Assembly: GCF_020215705.1 (NCBI RefSeq)
Contig: NZ_JAIWNB010000019.1
Location: 1 to 64,000 of the forward strand
Source: Nonomuraea aurantiaca
Lineage (GTDB): Bacteria > Actinomycetota > Actinomycetes > Streptosporangiales > Streptosporangiaceae
DNA: 64,000 bases
Direction: 5' to 3'
Below, one piece after another: positions 32,362 to 41,189 of the stretch. The notes below the pieces were generated by a model. That model was not told the origin of the DNA and did not search any database. It saw only the letters and a list, made by a program, of their open reading frames with translations. The first letter of the stretch is position 1, and each line of letters opens with the position of its first letter. The position numbers and the translations under genes were made by a program.

Positions 32362-33039
32362 TCATTCGAGCTTGGCGAAGCGGGTGGCCACCTCGCGCCA
32401 GATCGGCGTCGACACCGGCTCGTCGGCCACCGCCCGCGCGTAGACCTCGTCAGGGTCGAAGCCGTCGACCCGCCACTCGCGGATGCGCGCCGGCAGCACC
32501 TCCGGATGGAACTGCACCCCCCACGCCTGCTCCCCGACCCGGAAGGCCTGGTACGGGCAGGCCGTGGTCTGCGCCAGCCAGACCGCCTCCGGCGGCAGGG
32601 CGGTGACCGCGTCGACGTGGTGCTCGATGGCGGGCACCACCTCGGGCAGGCTGTGGAAGAGCGTGTCGTCGTCGGCTTCGGGCCGCAGCGTCACGGGGAG
32701 GCTGCCGTTCTCCGGGGCGCCCGCGTCAGGGGTCACCTCGCCGCCCGCGACCTCGGCCAGCATCTGACCGCCCAGGCAGATGCCGAACATCGGCACGCCC
32801 TCGTCCAGCGTCTGCGCCATCAGGCTCCTGGCCGTGGCCAGCCATGGCGCGCGGTCGTCGTCGCTCGGCAGGAAGCCGCCGCCCAGCATGATCATGGCGT
32901 CGTGCGACAGCCTGGCAGGGAGTGGGGCGCCGTCGTAGGCGGGTACGACGTCCAGCCGCAGCCCAGCCTCCTCCAGCCAGCCGCCGAGGCGGCCGGGGCC
33001 GCCGCTCCTGCTGTTCTGCACGATCAGCACGTCACGCAT
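32362..33039 (-). CDS. class I glutamine amidotransferase-like protein
   Basis: 225 residues from ATG 33039 (GTG 33045 also possible). The GATase-1 nucleophile elbow is FGICLGGQML (Cys), with the catalytic His and Glu in WGVQFHPEVL. It is a stand-alone amidotransferase like the GuaA N-terminal domain or gamma-glutamyl-type hydrolases, with no synthetase partner nearby. The natural substrate is unknown. Confidence 0.9.
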   Translation of the reverse strand: MRDVLIVQNSRSGGPGRLGGWLEEAGLRLDVVPAYDGAPLPARLSHDAMIMLGGGFLPSDDDRAPWLATARSLMAQTLDEGVPMFGICLGGQMLAEVAGGEVTPDAGAPENGSLPVTLRPEADDDTLFHSLPEVVPAIEHHVDAVTALPPEAVWLAQTTACPYQAFRVGEQAWGVQFHPEVLPARIREWRVDGFDPDEVYARAVADEPVSTPIWREVATRFAKLE

Positions 33040-33102
33040 CGACACCCTCCAGCGTCGCCATCTTCCTTGCCCTTCACGCGTCGACTCCGGTCGTCCGCGT
33101 GC

Positions 33103-33930
33103 TCACATCAGGCCCGCCGACTGCGCGGTGTGCCGCAGCAGGAGTGCGGTCGTCACCGGGCCCACGCCGCCCGGGACCGGAGTCAGCGCCCCGGCTCGGT
33201 CCGCGACCGCGGCGGAGGCCACGTCGCCGGCCAGCCCGCCGTCGTCGGTCGGGTTGGTGCCGACGTCGATGACGACCGCGCCGGGCGCCACGTGCTCCGC
33301 CCCGATCAGCCCGGCCCGGCCCACGGCCGCGACCAGCACCTCGGCCGTGGACGTGACGGCCGGCAGGTCGCGGGTGCGCGAGTGGCAGACGGTCACCGTC
33401 GCGTTCCGGTCGAGCAGCAGGTGCGCCAGGGGCTTGCCGACCACCGTCGAACGGCCGACGACCACGGCCCGGCGGCCCGCCAGCTCGACTCCGTAGTGGT
33501 CGAGGAGGGCCAGCACGGCGGCCGCGGTGGCCGGGGCGAACGCGGGCAGCCCGGCGGCCAGCCGGCCCAGGGACAGCGGGTTGGCGCCGTCCACGTCCTT
33601 GGCCGGGTCGATGGCGGCGGCCAGCTCCTGCGCCGACACGCCCGGGGGGAGCGGGGTCTGCAGCATGACGCCGTGCACGTCGGGGTCGGCGCTGAGCCGT
33701 TCGAGCGTCTCACGGATGCCGGTGGCCGTGGCTTCGGGGCCGAGGTCGGCCAGCTCGAAGGCGATGCCCACACCTGCGGCGGCCTTGGCGATCGAGCGTA
33801 CGTACCAGAGGCTCGCCTCGTCGGCGGTCGCGACGACGACGGCCAGCTTCGGCTGCGGCCCGGCCGCCACCCGCGCCGCCGCCTCCGCCCTGATGGCGGC
33901 GGCCAGTTCCTTACCCGTGAGCGTCTTCAC
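33103..33930 (-). CDS. folD: FolD-family methylenetetrahydrofolate dehydrogenase, cyclohydrolase Lys replaced
   Basis: 275 residues from GTG 33930. FolD family hallmarks: LQTPLPPG (Gln91), PAKDVDGANP, GRSTVVGKPLAHLLL (NADP site) and TPVPGGVGPVTTALLLRHT. The substrate motif that normally reads YVxxKxK is YVRSIAK here (43-49), so the essential cyclohydrolase Lys (E. coli Lys56) is Ile47. Dehydrogenase activity may remain. The next gene upstream encodes an FTCD_C protein, a family that includes methenyl-THF cyclohydrolase FchA, which could supply the missing step. This is probably a paralogue of a normal folD elsewhere. Confidence 0.85.
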   Translation of the reverse strand: MKTLTGKELAAAIRAEAAARVAAGPQPKLAVVVATADEASLWYVRSIAKAAAGVGIAFELADLGPEATATGIRETLERLSADPDVHGVMLQTPLPPGVSAQELAAAIDPAKDVDGANPLSLGRLAAGLPAFAPATAAAVLALLDHYGVELAGRRAVVVGRSTVVGKPLAHLLLDRNATVTVCHSRTRDLPAVTSTAEVLVAAVGRAGLIGAEHVAPGAVVIDVGTNPTDDGGLAGDVASAAVADRAGALTPVPGGVGPVTTALLLRHTAQSAGLM

Positions 33931-34025
33931 CCATAGATCCTCTCGTACGGCCCGCCGACCACATGACCATCCCCCGCCACAGCTCCCCCAAGGGGACGCG
34001 ATGTGCGGCAGGGAGCCGGGTAGCG

Positions 34026-34634
34026 TCACGTGGCGGTGAGGCCCTCGCGGACCCTGGCCGTCACCCACTCCGCCCTGGCGACCGTGGCGTCCACATCGGC
34101 CAGCCGGGCCCGGAGCCGGTGGAGGGCCTTCTCGTCCTTGATGCCGCCCAAGTTGACCTCGACGTTCACCCGCGCGGTCGTGAGCGCGGCGCGGGCCGCC
34201 TCGGCCGCCGCCGCCACGTCCGTGACCACGTTGGGGTTGCCGATCGGCAGGAGTTGCTCGCAGAGCTCGACCAGTCGCGTGGCCGTCTCGACCACCCTGG
34301 CGGGCGGCTCGGCCGCGCCGACGAGGGCCGCGGCGATCGCCGCGCTGCGCTCCGGGCCCTTCGGCAGCCGGTAGGCGTCCGTCACCGCGGTGAAGGCCGC
34401 CGCGTCCTCCTCCAGCAGGCGCAGCGCCCGCGCGCGCATCGTGTCGGTCTCGGCGATCACCGCGACGATGGTCTCGGCGTGGCCGGTGTACTTCTCCCCT
34501 GTGGTGTAGCGGGCGACCATGCCGAGCAGCGCGGCGGCCTGCGCGGCGTGCAGGGCCGCCGTGGCGCCGCCTCCCGGCGCGGGCACGTGTGCGGCGAGCT
34601 GGGCGAGGAAGTCGGTGATCCTGGAGTCGCGCAT
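34026..34634 (-). CDS. cyclodeaminase/cyclohydrolase (FTCD_C) family protein
   Basis: 202 residues from ATG 34634. The N-terminal signature FLAQLAAHVPAPGGGATAALHAAQAAALLGMV and the helical rest are typical of PF04961: formiminotetrahydrofolate cyclodeaminase and acetogen FchA. The enzyme forms methenyl-THF from formimino-THF, or hydrolyses methenyl-THF to formyl-THF. It lies 95 bases upstream of the altered folD on the same strand, so the two probably act in series on one-carbon folates. Confidence 0.9.
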   Translation of the reverse strand: MRDSRITDFLAQLAAHVPAPGGGATAALHAAQAAALLGMVARYTTGEKYTGHAETIVAVIAETDTMRARALRLLEEDAAAFTAVTDAYRLPKGPERSAAIAAALVGAAEPPARVVETATRLVELCEQLLPIGNPNVVTDVAAAAEAARAALTTARVNVEVNLGGIKDEKALHRLRARLADVDATVARAEWVTARVREGLTAT

Positions 34635-34668
34635 GGCGGCATTCTGCCAGGCCACGACCCCGTACCGC

Positions 34669-35163
34669 TTACTCGCGGTGGATCGGCCGGGTCGCGTCCT
34701 CCGGTCCCCGGTACGGCGGGATCAGGCCGTACGTGGGCCCGGCCGGAAGGGGCTGCGGCGTCGAGCGCCAGCGCGACGGGAAGGCCGAGCCCACCAGCAG
34801 CAGCACGCCCAACATCAGCAGCACCCCGGAGTAGGTCAGGGTCAGGAACCCGCCCCAGAAGACCTCGGAGAAGATCCGTTCGGGCATCAGATGGAGGCCG
34901 CTGACGTCCAGAATCGGCAGCAGCCCGAAGGCGGTGAACTCCAGCCCGCCCACCAGCGAGGCGACGGGCGACAGCCGCGAGGAGAGCAGCGGCGCGAGCA
35001 GGATCCCCGAGACAACGACCGCGCCGATCCCGGCCCAGGAGATGACGAACTGCTGGAAGCTGCGGCTGAACTCACCGACGCCGTAGAAGAGTCCGACGGC
35101 GATCAGCGGAGGGAGGAGCAGTCCCGCGACCACCCCGAGCACATGACGGGCACCATTTGACAT
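34669..35163 (-). CDS. small four-helix membrane protein
   Basis: 164 residues from ATG 35163. The hydrophobic segments are VLGVVAGLLLPPLIAVGLFYG, FVISWAGIGAVVVSGILLAPL, LVGGLEFTAFGLLPIL and GGFLTLTYSGVLLMLGVLLLV. The C-terminus is a Pro-rich cytoplasmic tail (PAGPTYGLIPPYRGPEDATR). No family function is recognised. It ends 34 bases before the FTCD_C gene start, so it may share that transcript. Confidence 0.7.
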   Translation of the reverse strand: MSNGARHVLGVVAGLLLPPLIAVGLFYGVGEFSRSFQQFVISWAGIGAVVVSGILLAPLLSSRLSPVASLVGGLEFTAFGLLPILDVSGLHLMPERIFSEVFWGGFLTLTYSGVLLMLGVLLLVGSAFPSRWRSTPQPLPAGPTYGLIPPYRGPEDATRPIHRE

Positions 35164-35195
35164 GATCAACCCCGTTTGTCGGTTTCCGCCACAAC

Positions 35196-36200
35196 CTACC
35201 GCGTGGACTCCCTGACGACGAGGTCCGGTTGGAACATGATCTGCTGGTGCGCGTGCGTCCCCGGGTTGTCGCACTCGTCGAGCAGCAGCTCGGTGGCCAC
35301 CCGGCCGAGCTGGTACGTGGGCTGCCGGACGGAGGTCAGCGACACCGTGGAGGCCGAGGCGAAGTCGATGTCGTCATAGCCGATCAGCGACACGTCCTGA
35401 GGCACCCGTACGCCCGCCTGGAGCAGGCCGCGCAGCATGCCGAGCGCGAGCAGGTCGTTGGCGCAGAACAGCGCGTCCGGAAGCGTCCCCTCGGCGATCA
35501 GCATCTCGGCCGCCTGCTGGCCCGCCTTCGCCGTCATCGCGGGCATCGCGACCTCGAGCAGCTCGCGCGGCTCGCGGCCGGCGGCGGCCATCGCCTGCTC
35601 GGCGCCGCGCTTGCGGTCCTGGCACTGGCGGATCACGGGGGGTCCGGTGACGTAGCCGAGGCTGCCCGCGCCGCCCTCCAGCAGGTGGGCGACGGCCATC
35701 GAGCCGCCGGTCACGTCGTTCACGGCGACCGCGCACTGGTCGGAGCGCTCGGCCGGATGGTCGACGAGCACCACGCAGATGCCGCGTCCCCGCAGCTGGT
35801 CGAGCCGGCCCGGATCCTCGTCCGACGGCGTGATGAGCACCCCGCGCACCCGCTGCTCGGCGAACACCAGCAGGTTGCGCTCCTCCTTCATCCGGCTGCC
35901 CGAGGAGTTGCCGAGGATGACGGCGTAGCCGCGCTCGCTGGCCACGTCCTCCACCCCGGCGGCCACGTCGGTGAAGAACGGGTTGCCGATGTCGATCACG
36001 GACAGGCCGACCGTGCGGCTGTGGCCGGCCCGCAGCGTCGAGGCGGAGCCGTGCCTGACGAAGCCGAGCTCCCTGATGGTCGACTCGACCCGGATCCGGG
36101 TGGAGTCGGCCACCTTCTCAGGACGGTTGAGCACGTTGGACACCGTGCCGGGCGACACGCCCGCCCGGGCCGCGACGTCCTTGATGCTCACCGTGGTCAC
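35196..36200 (-). CDS. LacI-family regulator of the rhamnose locus
   Basis: 334 residues from GTG 36200 with GGAGGGCTC upstream. The HTH (SIKDVAARAGVSPGTVSNVLNRPEKV) is canonical, and the sensor domain has GLSVIDIGNPFFTDVAAGVE and DALFCANDLLALGMLRGL. It is the gene downstream of rhaB, facing the same way. Repeated GATTAAAACGT elements in the rhaB-transporter gap (37598, 37687) contain the central CG expected of LacI operators, so it probably represses both arms and is relieved by rhamnose or a derivative. Confidence 0.9.
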   Translation of the reverse strand: MTTVSIKDVAARAGVSPGTVSNVLNRPEKVADSTRIRVESTIRELGFVRHGSASTLRAGHSRTVGLSVIDIGNPFFTDVAAGVEDVASERGYAVILGNSSGSRMKEERNLLVFAEQRVRGVLITPSDEDPGRLDQLRGRGICVVLVDHPAERSDQCAVAVNDVTGGSMAVAHLLEGGAGSLGYVTGPPVIRQCQDRKRGAEQAMAAAGREPRELLEVAMPAMTAKAGQQAAEMLIAEGTLPDALFCANDLLALGMLRGLLQAGVRVPQDVSLIGYDDIDFASASTVSLTSVRQPTYQLGRVATELLLDECDNPGTHAHQQIMFQPDLVVRESTR

Positions 36201-36245
36201 GAGCCCTCCTCCGTCCGTCTCATGAGATGACCTCGGCAAGCTCGG

Positions 36246-37592
36246 TCATGGGTGCCCCCGTGGCTCGTAGGTGCGCAGGCTCTCGCTTCGTCGTACCAGA
36301 GCCCGCATGCCGGCCAGGTCGCCGACCAGGCCGCGCGCCCGCGCCTGGACCAGCGCGTTCCCCAGGGCGGCCGCCTCGACGGGGCCCGCGACGACCGGCA
36401 GGCCGGTGGCGTCGGCGGTGAGCTGGCACAGCAACGCGTTGCGCGATCCGCCGCCCACCAGGTGGACGACCTCGACCGGCCGTCCGCTCAGCCGGACGGC
36501 GTCGGCGACGGCCCGCTGGTAGGCGAGGGCGAGGCTCTGCAGGATGCATCGTACGGCCTGCGCCCGATCCTCCGGCGCCGCCTGCCCCGTACGCGCGCAG
36601 TAGTCCGCGATCCGGGCGGGCATGTCGCCCGGCGGCAGGAACGACGGATCGTCCGGATCGATGACCGCCTCGGTCCTGGCCTCGGCGGCGGCGGCGAGCA
36701 GCGGCTCCAGCGCGGGGTCGCCCCACACCCGCAGGCACTCTTGCAGGATCCACAGGCCCATGACGTTGCGCAGGTAGCGGGTGGTGCCGTCGATGCCGGC
36801 CTCGTTGGTGAAGTTGGCCAGACGGCTCTCCTCCGTGAGCACCGGGGCGGGCAGCTCCACGCCGACCAGGGACCAGGTGCCGCAGGAGATGTAGGCGAAG
36901 CGGTCACCGGTGGCGGGCACGCCGACCACGGCCGAGGCGGTGTCGTGCGAGCCCACCCGGGCCAGGGAGGTGGTGTAGCCGATCTCGGCGGCCACGTCGG
37001 GCCGCAGCTCCGCGACGCCGCCATCCGAAATTTCGGGAAAAATCCGGCTTGGGAGGCCGAGGCGGTCGATCAGGTCCCAGGCCCAGTCCCGCTTGGTGAC
37101 GTCGTACAGGCCGGTCGTCGAGGCGTTGGTGCGCTCGGCGCCGCGTTCGCCGGTCAGCCAGTAGCCCAGGAGGTCGGGGATGAGCAGCATCGTCTCGGCC
37201 CGGTCCAGCCGGTCGCAGGCGAGTTGGTTGATCGTGTTGAACCGGAGGAACTGCAGCCCGGTCACCTCGTACGGATCGATCCGCTCGGTCACCTTCTCGG
37301 TACGCCCGTCGCGGTAGTGCACCGGGTTGCCGATCAGCGCTCCGTCACGGTCGAGCAGGCCGTAGTCGATGGCCCACGCGTCGATGCCGACCGACTCGGC
37401 GGGCCCGGCCCTGCGCAGCCCGTCGAGCACCCCCTGGTAGAGGGAGAGGATGTCCCAGTGCAGCGTCCCGGCCACGCGTACGGGCCGGTTGACGAAACGG
37501 TGTTCCTCTACGAGCCGCACGCTGTCGGCCGACACGTCGGCACTCATGACCCGCCCGCTGGAGGCGCCAAGGTCCACTGCAGTGAATCGCAC
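36246..37592 (-). CDS. rhaB: L-rhamnulokinase
   Basis: 448 residues from GTG 37592. An FGGY-family carbohydrate kinase: AVDLGASSGRVM (phosphate 1), IDAWAIDYGLLDRDG, ISCGTWSLVGVELP and HLVGGGSRNALLCQLTAD (adenosine site). It phosphorylates L-rhamnulose to L-rhamnulose 1-phosphate, between RhaI and RhaD. It is divergent from the transporter operon. Confidence 0.94.
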   Translation of the reverse strand: MRFTAVDLGASSGRVMSADVSADSVRLVEEHRFVNRPVRVAGTLHWDILSLYQGVLDGLRRAGPAESVGIDAWAIDYGLLDRDGALIGNPVHYRDGRTEKVTERIDPYEVTGLQFLRFNTINQLACDRLDRAETMLLIPDLLGYWLTGERGAERTNASTTGLYDVTKRDWAWDLIDRLGLPSRIFPEISDGGVAELRPDVAAEIGYTTSLARVGSHDTASAVVGVPATGDRFAYISCGTWSLVGVELPAPVLTEESRLANFTNEAGIDGTTRYLRNVMGLWILQECLRVWGDPALEPLLAAAAEARTEAVIDPDDPSFLPPGDMPARIADYCARTGQAAPEDRAQAVRCILQSLALAYQRAVADAVRLSGRPVEVVHLVGGGSRNALLCQLTADATGLPVVAGPVEAAALGNALVQARARGLVGDLAGMRALVRRSESLRTYEPRGHP

Positions 37593-37597
37593 CCCCC

Positions 37598-37705
37598 GAT
37601 TAAAACGTAACAATCACAAAGACGCCAGAAGACAGGTGAAGGCATTGACGCCTGCTGGTCCAGCGCTTAGATTCCGGGTTCGTCGCGATTAAAACGTTTG
37701 TTGTC
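37598..37705. promoter_or_regulatory. divergent rha promoter region with two operator-like sites
   Basis: The sequence GATTAAAACGT occurs at 37598-37608 and again at 37687-37697 in the same orientation. The second continues as TTAAAACGTTTG, close to the AAAACGTTT palindromes bound by LacI-family proteins. One copy sits next to the rhaB start and one just before the transporter ribosome site, so a LacI-type repressor could close both promoters. Confidence 0.6.
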
Positions 37706-37715
37706 CGGAGGATGC

Positions 37716-39212
37716 ATGAGCGGTGCCCCCACCCTCGCGCTCGCGAACGTCAGCAAGTCGTTCGGGGCCGTACGAGCGCTGCGCGACGTCTCACTCGAAC
37801 TGTTCGCCGGCGAGGCGCACGCGCTCGCGGGGGAGAACGGCGCGGGCAAGTCCACCCTGGTCAAGACGCTCGCGGGCGTCCACCGGCCCGACACCGGCCA
37901 GGTCCTGCTGAACGGCGAGCCGGTCGTCTTCACCGGACCGGCCGACGCCCAGCAGGCCGGCGTGGCGGTCATCTACCAGGAGCCCACGCTCTTCCCCGAC
38001 CTGTCCGTGGCCGAGAACATCTTCATGGGCCGCCAGCCCCGCCGCACCCTGGGCCGCATCGACCGCAAGGAGATGCACGGCCAGGCGCGGCGGCTGTTCG
38101 AGCGGCTCGGCGTCGCACTCGACCCCGAGCAGCCCTCGCGCGGCCTGTCCATCGCCGACCAGCAGCTCGTCGAGATCGCCAAGGCCCTCTCCCGCGAGGC
38201 CCGCGTCCTGGTCATGGACGAGCCGACGGCCGCGCTGTCGGGCAACGAGGTGGCGCGGCTGTTCTCGGTGGTCGAGGCGCTGCGCGAGCACGGCTGCGCG
38301 ATCCTGTTCATCTCGCACCGGCTGGATGAGATCTTCTCGCTCTGCCAGCGGGTCACGACGCTGCGCGACGGCGCGTGGATCGCCAGCGAGCCGGTCGCCG
38401 GTCTCACCCACGACGACCTGGTCCGGCGCATGGTGGGCCGCGAGCTCGGCACGCTCTACCCCAAGGAGGCGGCCGAGCTCGGCGAGGTCGCCCTCCAGGT
38501 GGACCGGCTGACCCGCGAAGGCGTCTTCACCGACGTCTCCTTCCAGGTCCGGCGGGGCGAGATCGTCGCGCTCGCCGGTCTGGTGGGCGCCGGGCGCAGC
38601 GAGGTGGCCAGGGCGGTGTTCGGGGTGGACCGCTGGGACGCGGGCTCCGTCTCGGTGGCCGGCCGGCCGCTGCCCGCCGGGAGTCCCACGGCGGCGATGG
38701 GCGCGGGCCTGGCCCTGGTGCCGGAGGACCGCCGCCAGCAGGGGCTGGTCATGGAGCTGTCGATCGAGCGCAACATCGGCCTGACCGGGCTGGGCTCGCT
38801 GCGCAGGGGAGTGACGATCTCCCGTACGGCCGAGCGCGACCGGGCCAAGGACTGGGCGGTGCGGCTGCAACTGAAGTTCGCCCGGCTCAGCGACGGGGTG
38901 GGCGTGCTGTCCGGCGGCAACCAGCAGAAGGTCGTGCTGGCCAAGTGGCTGGCCACGAAGCCGTCCGTACTGATCGTGGACGAGCCGACCCGCGGCATCG
39001 ACGTCGGCACCAAGGCGGAGGTGCACCGGCTGCTGTCGGAGCTGGCCGGGCAGGGCATCGCGGTGCTCATGATCTCCTCCGACCTGCCGGAGGTGCTGGG
39101 CATGGCCGACCGCGTGCTGGTCATGCACGAGGGGCGGCTGACCGCCGAGCTCTCCCGCGCCGACGCGACAGAAGAGAGCGTGATGAACGCCGCCACCGGG
39201 AGGGCCGCATGA
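37716..39212 (+). CDS. rhaT: rhamnose ABC transporter ATP-binding protein (double ATPase)
   Basis: 498 residues from ATG 37716 with GGAGGA upstream. There are two ABC cassettes, as in RbsA-type sugar ATPases. The first has Walker A GENGAGKSTLVKT, signature RGLSIADQQL and VLVMDEPTAALS. The second has the degenerate Walker A GLVGAGRSEVA with a full signature LSGGNQQKVVLAKWL and LIVDEPTRGID. The gene order and neighbours match the rhizobial rhaSTPQ transporter, so L-rhamnose is the likely substrate. The stop overlaps the next start (ATGA). Confidence 0.92.
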   Translation: MSGAPTLALANVSKSFGAVRALRDVSLELFAGEAHALAGENGAGKSTLVKTLAGVHRPDTGQVLLNGEPVVFTGPADAQQAGVAVIYQEPTLFPDLSVAENIFMGRQPRRTLGRIDRKEMHGQARRLFERLGVALDPEQPSRGLSIADQQLVEIAKALSREARVLVMDEPTAALSGNEVARLFSVVEALREHGCAILFISHRLDEIFSLCQRVTTLRDGAWIASEPVAGLTHDDLVRRMVGRELGTLYPKEAAELGEVALQVDRLTREGVFTDVSFQVRRGEIVALAGLVGAGRSEVARAVFGVDRWDAGSVSVAGRPLPAGSPTAAMGAGLALVPEDRRQQGLVMELSIERNIGLTGLGSLRRGVTISRTAERDRAKDWAVRLQLKFARLSDGVGVLSGGNQQKVVLAKWLATKPSVLIVDEPTRGIDVGTKAEVHRLLSELAGQGIAVLMISSDLPEVLGMADRVLVMHEGRLTAELSRADATEESVMNAATGRAA

Positions 39213-40240
39213 CGACGGCCACCGCGCCACCCGAGCAGACGACGCCCGCGCGCAGCGCCCGCGGCCTCGTCGACCTGGTGTTCCGCGCCCGCGAGCTGAG
39301 CCTGGTCATCGCGCTGGCCGCACTCGTCGGCGTCACGGCCAGCGTCAACGGCAACTTCCTGTCCGGGCAGGGCATCGAGGACATCCTGCTCAACACCGCC
39401 ACCCTCGCGCTGCTGGCCGTCGGCCAGTCCATGGTGGTGATCACCCGCAACCTCGACCTGTCCGTCGGCTCGGTGGTGGGGCTGGTCGCCTTCGTGACCG
39501 GCGACCAGCTGGCCAGCGGCTGGGGCATCCTGCCCGCCGTCCTGCTCGGGGTGGCGATCGGCGCGGCCTGCGGGCTGATCAACGGCCTGCTGGTCAGCTT
39601 CTGCCGGGTCCCCGCCCTGGTGGTGACGCTCGGCACCCTCTACGTGATCCAGGGGATCGACCACTACATCGCCCACGGGCGGCAGATCAACGCGGTCAAC
39701 CTGCCGCCGGGACTGCTGTCGCTGGGCAACGGCTCGGTGCTCGGGGTGCCGTACCTGCCGCTCATCACGCTGGTGATCATGGTGGCGATCGGCTACTACC
39801 TGCGGTCCTACCCGAGTGGCCGGGAGTTCTACGCGATCGGCTCCAGCCCGGAGGCCGCCCGGCTCGCCGGCGTGCCCGTCAGACGGCGGATCCTGCTCGC
39901 CTACCTGGTCAGCGGCTGCCTCGCGGGGCTGGCGGGGGTGCTCTGGCTGGCCAGGTTCGGCACGGTCATCGCCGACTCCGCGCACGGCTGGGAGCTGCTC
40001 GTGGTCAGCGCGGTCGTGGTGGGCGGCGTCGCGATCACCGGCGGCGTCGGCAGCGTGTACGGCGCGGCGCTCGGCGCGCTCCTGCTCACCACGATCGGCA
40101 GCGCGCTGGTCGTGCTCCGGGTCAACCCGTTCTGGCAGCAGGCCATCACCGGCGCGCTGCTCCTGCTGGCGATCAGCGTGGACCGGGTGCTCGCTCTCAG
40201 ACTGGCCCGCCTGCTCAGGAACAGGAGCCGTCATGGCTAA
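39209..40240 (+). CDS. rhaP: rhamnose ABC transporter permease 1
   Basis: 343 residues with about eight to ten membrane segments. The RbsC-type pattern is clear: TRNLDLSVGSVVGLVAF, GLINGLLVSFCRVPALVVTLGT and EAARLAGVPVRRRILLAYLVSG, the last being the loop that contacts the ATPase. It overlaps the ATPase gene by 4 bases and the second permease by 8 bases, so translation is coupled. Confidence 0.9.
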   Translation: MTTATAPPEQTTPARSARGLVDLVFRARELSLVIALAALVGVTASVNGNFLSGQGIEDILLNTATLALLAVGQSMVVITRNLDLSVGSVVGLVAFVTGDQLASGWGILPAVLLGVAIGAACGLINGLLVSFCRVPALVVTLGTLYVIQGIDHYIAHGRQINAVNLPPGLLSLGNGSVLGVPYLPLITLVIMVAIGYYLRSYPSGREFYAIGSSPEAARLAGVPVRRRILLAYLVSGCLAGLAGVLWLARFGTVIADSAHGWELLVVSAVVVGGVAITGGVGSVYGAALGALLLTTIGSALVVLRVNPFWQQAITGALLLLAISVDRVLALRLARLLRNRSRHG

Positions 40241-41189
40241 GGTCTTGCGCTGGGACGTGCTGGTCGGCGCCCTGCTGATCGCGGTGTTCGCGGCCGGCTC
40301 GCTCACCTCGCCCGGCTTCGCGACCGTCGACAACCTGTCGTTCGCGCTCGGGGACCTGGGCGAGATCGCGCTCATCGCGCTGGCCATGACCATGCTGGTG
40401 GTGGCCGCCGAGGTGGACCTGTCGGTCGCCTCCGTGCTCGGGCTCTCCAGCGCGCTGGTCGGCTCGCTCTGGGACGGCGGCATGGCCATCGAGGCGATCA
40501 TCCCGATCGCCGTACTGACCGGCGCCGTGTGCGGCCTGGTCAACGGCCTGCTGGTGACCCGGCTCGGGCTGCCCTCGCTGGCCGTCACGATCGGCACGCT
40601 CGCCCTCTACCGCGGCCTCGCCTACGTCGTGCTCGGTGACCGGGCGGTCGCCCAGTTCCCGCCGGACTACACCGCGCTCGCCGTGAACGACGTGCCCGGG
40701 ACGCCCATCCCCTACCCGATAGCGGTGTTCGTCCTGCTGGCCGCCGCCGTGGGCGTGGTCCTGCACGCCACCGGCTTCGGCCGGGCGCTGTACGCGATCG
40801 GCGCGCAGGAGCAGGCCGCGTTCTTCGCCGGGATCCGGGTCAAGCGCATCAAGCTGCTGCTCTTCGTGATCTCCGGCACCGTCGCCGCCTTCGCCGGCGT
40901 CGTCTTCACGCTCAGGTACGGCTCCGCCCGCGCCGACAACGGCGTGGGCATCGAACTCGCCGTCATCGCCGCCGTGCTCCTGGGCGGCGTCGACTTCGAC
41001 GGCGGCAAGGGCACGCTCGGCGGCGTCATCGCCGGTGTGCTGCTCATCGGGCTGCTGCGCAACCTGCTCATGCTCGGCGACGTCTCGACCGAGATCCAGT
41101 CGATCGTCACTGGACTGCTCCTCATCGTCTCGGTGCTCACCCCCCGTCTCGTCTCGCTCGTCAGGCCAGCTCTGAAAGGATCCCCATGA
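40233..41189 (+). CDS. rhaQ: rhamnose ABC transporter permease 2
   Basis: 318 residues, homologous in layout to permease 1: VVAAEVDLSVASVLGLSSALVG, GLVNGLLVTRLGLPSLAVTIGT, and QAAFFAGIRVKRIKLLLFVISG as the coupling loop. The start ATG 40233 lies within the end of rhaP, and the stop overlaps the binding-protein start. The two permeases presumably form a heterodimer. Confidence 0.9.
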   Translation: MAKVLRWDVLVGALLIAVFAAGSLTSPGFATVDNLSFALGDLGEIALIALAMTMLVVAAEVDLSVASVLGLSSALVGSLWDGGMAIEAIIPIAVLTGAVCGLVNGLLVTRLGLPSLAVTIGTLALYRGLAYVVLGDRAVAQFPPDYTALAVNDVPGTPIPYPIAVFVLLAAAVGVVLHATGFGRALYAIGAQEQAAFFAGIRVKRIKLLLFVISGTVAAFAGVVFTLRYGSARADNGVGIELAVIAAVLLGGVDFDGGKGTLGGVIAGVLLIGLLRNLLMLGDVSTEIQSIVTGLLLIVSVLTPRLVSLVRPALKGSP

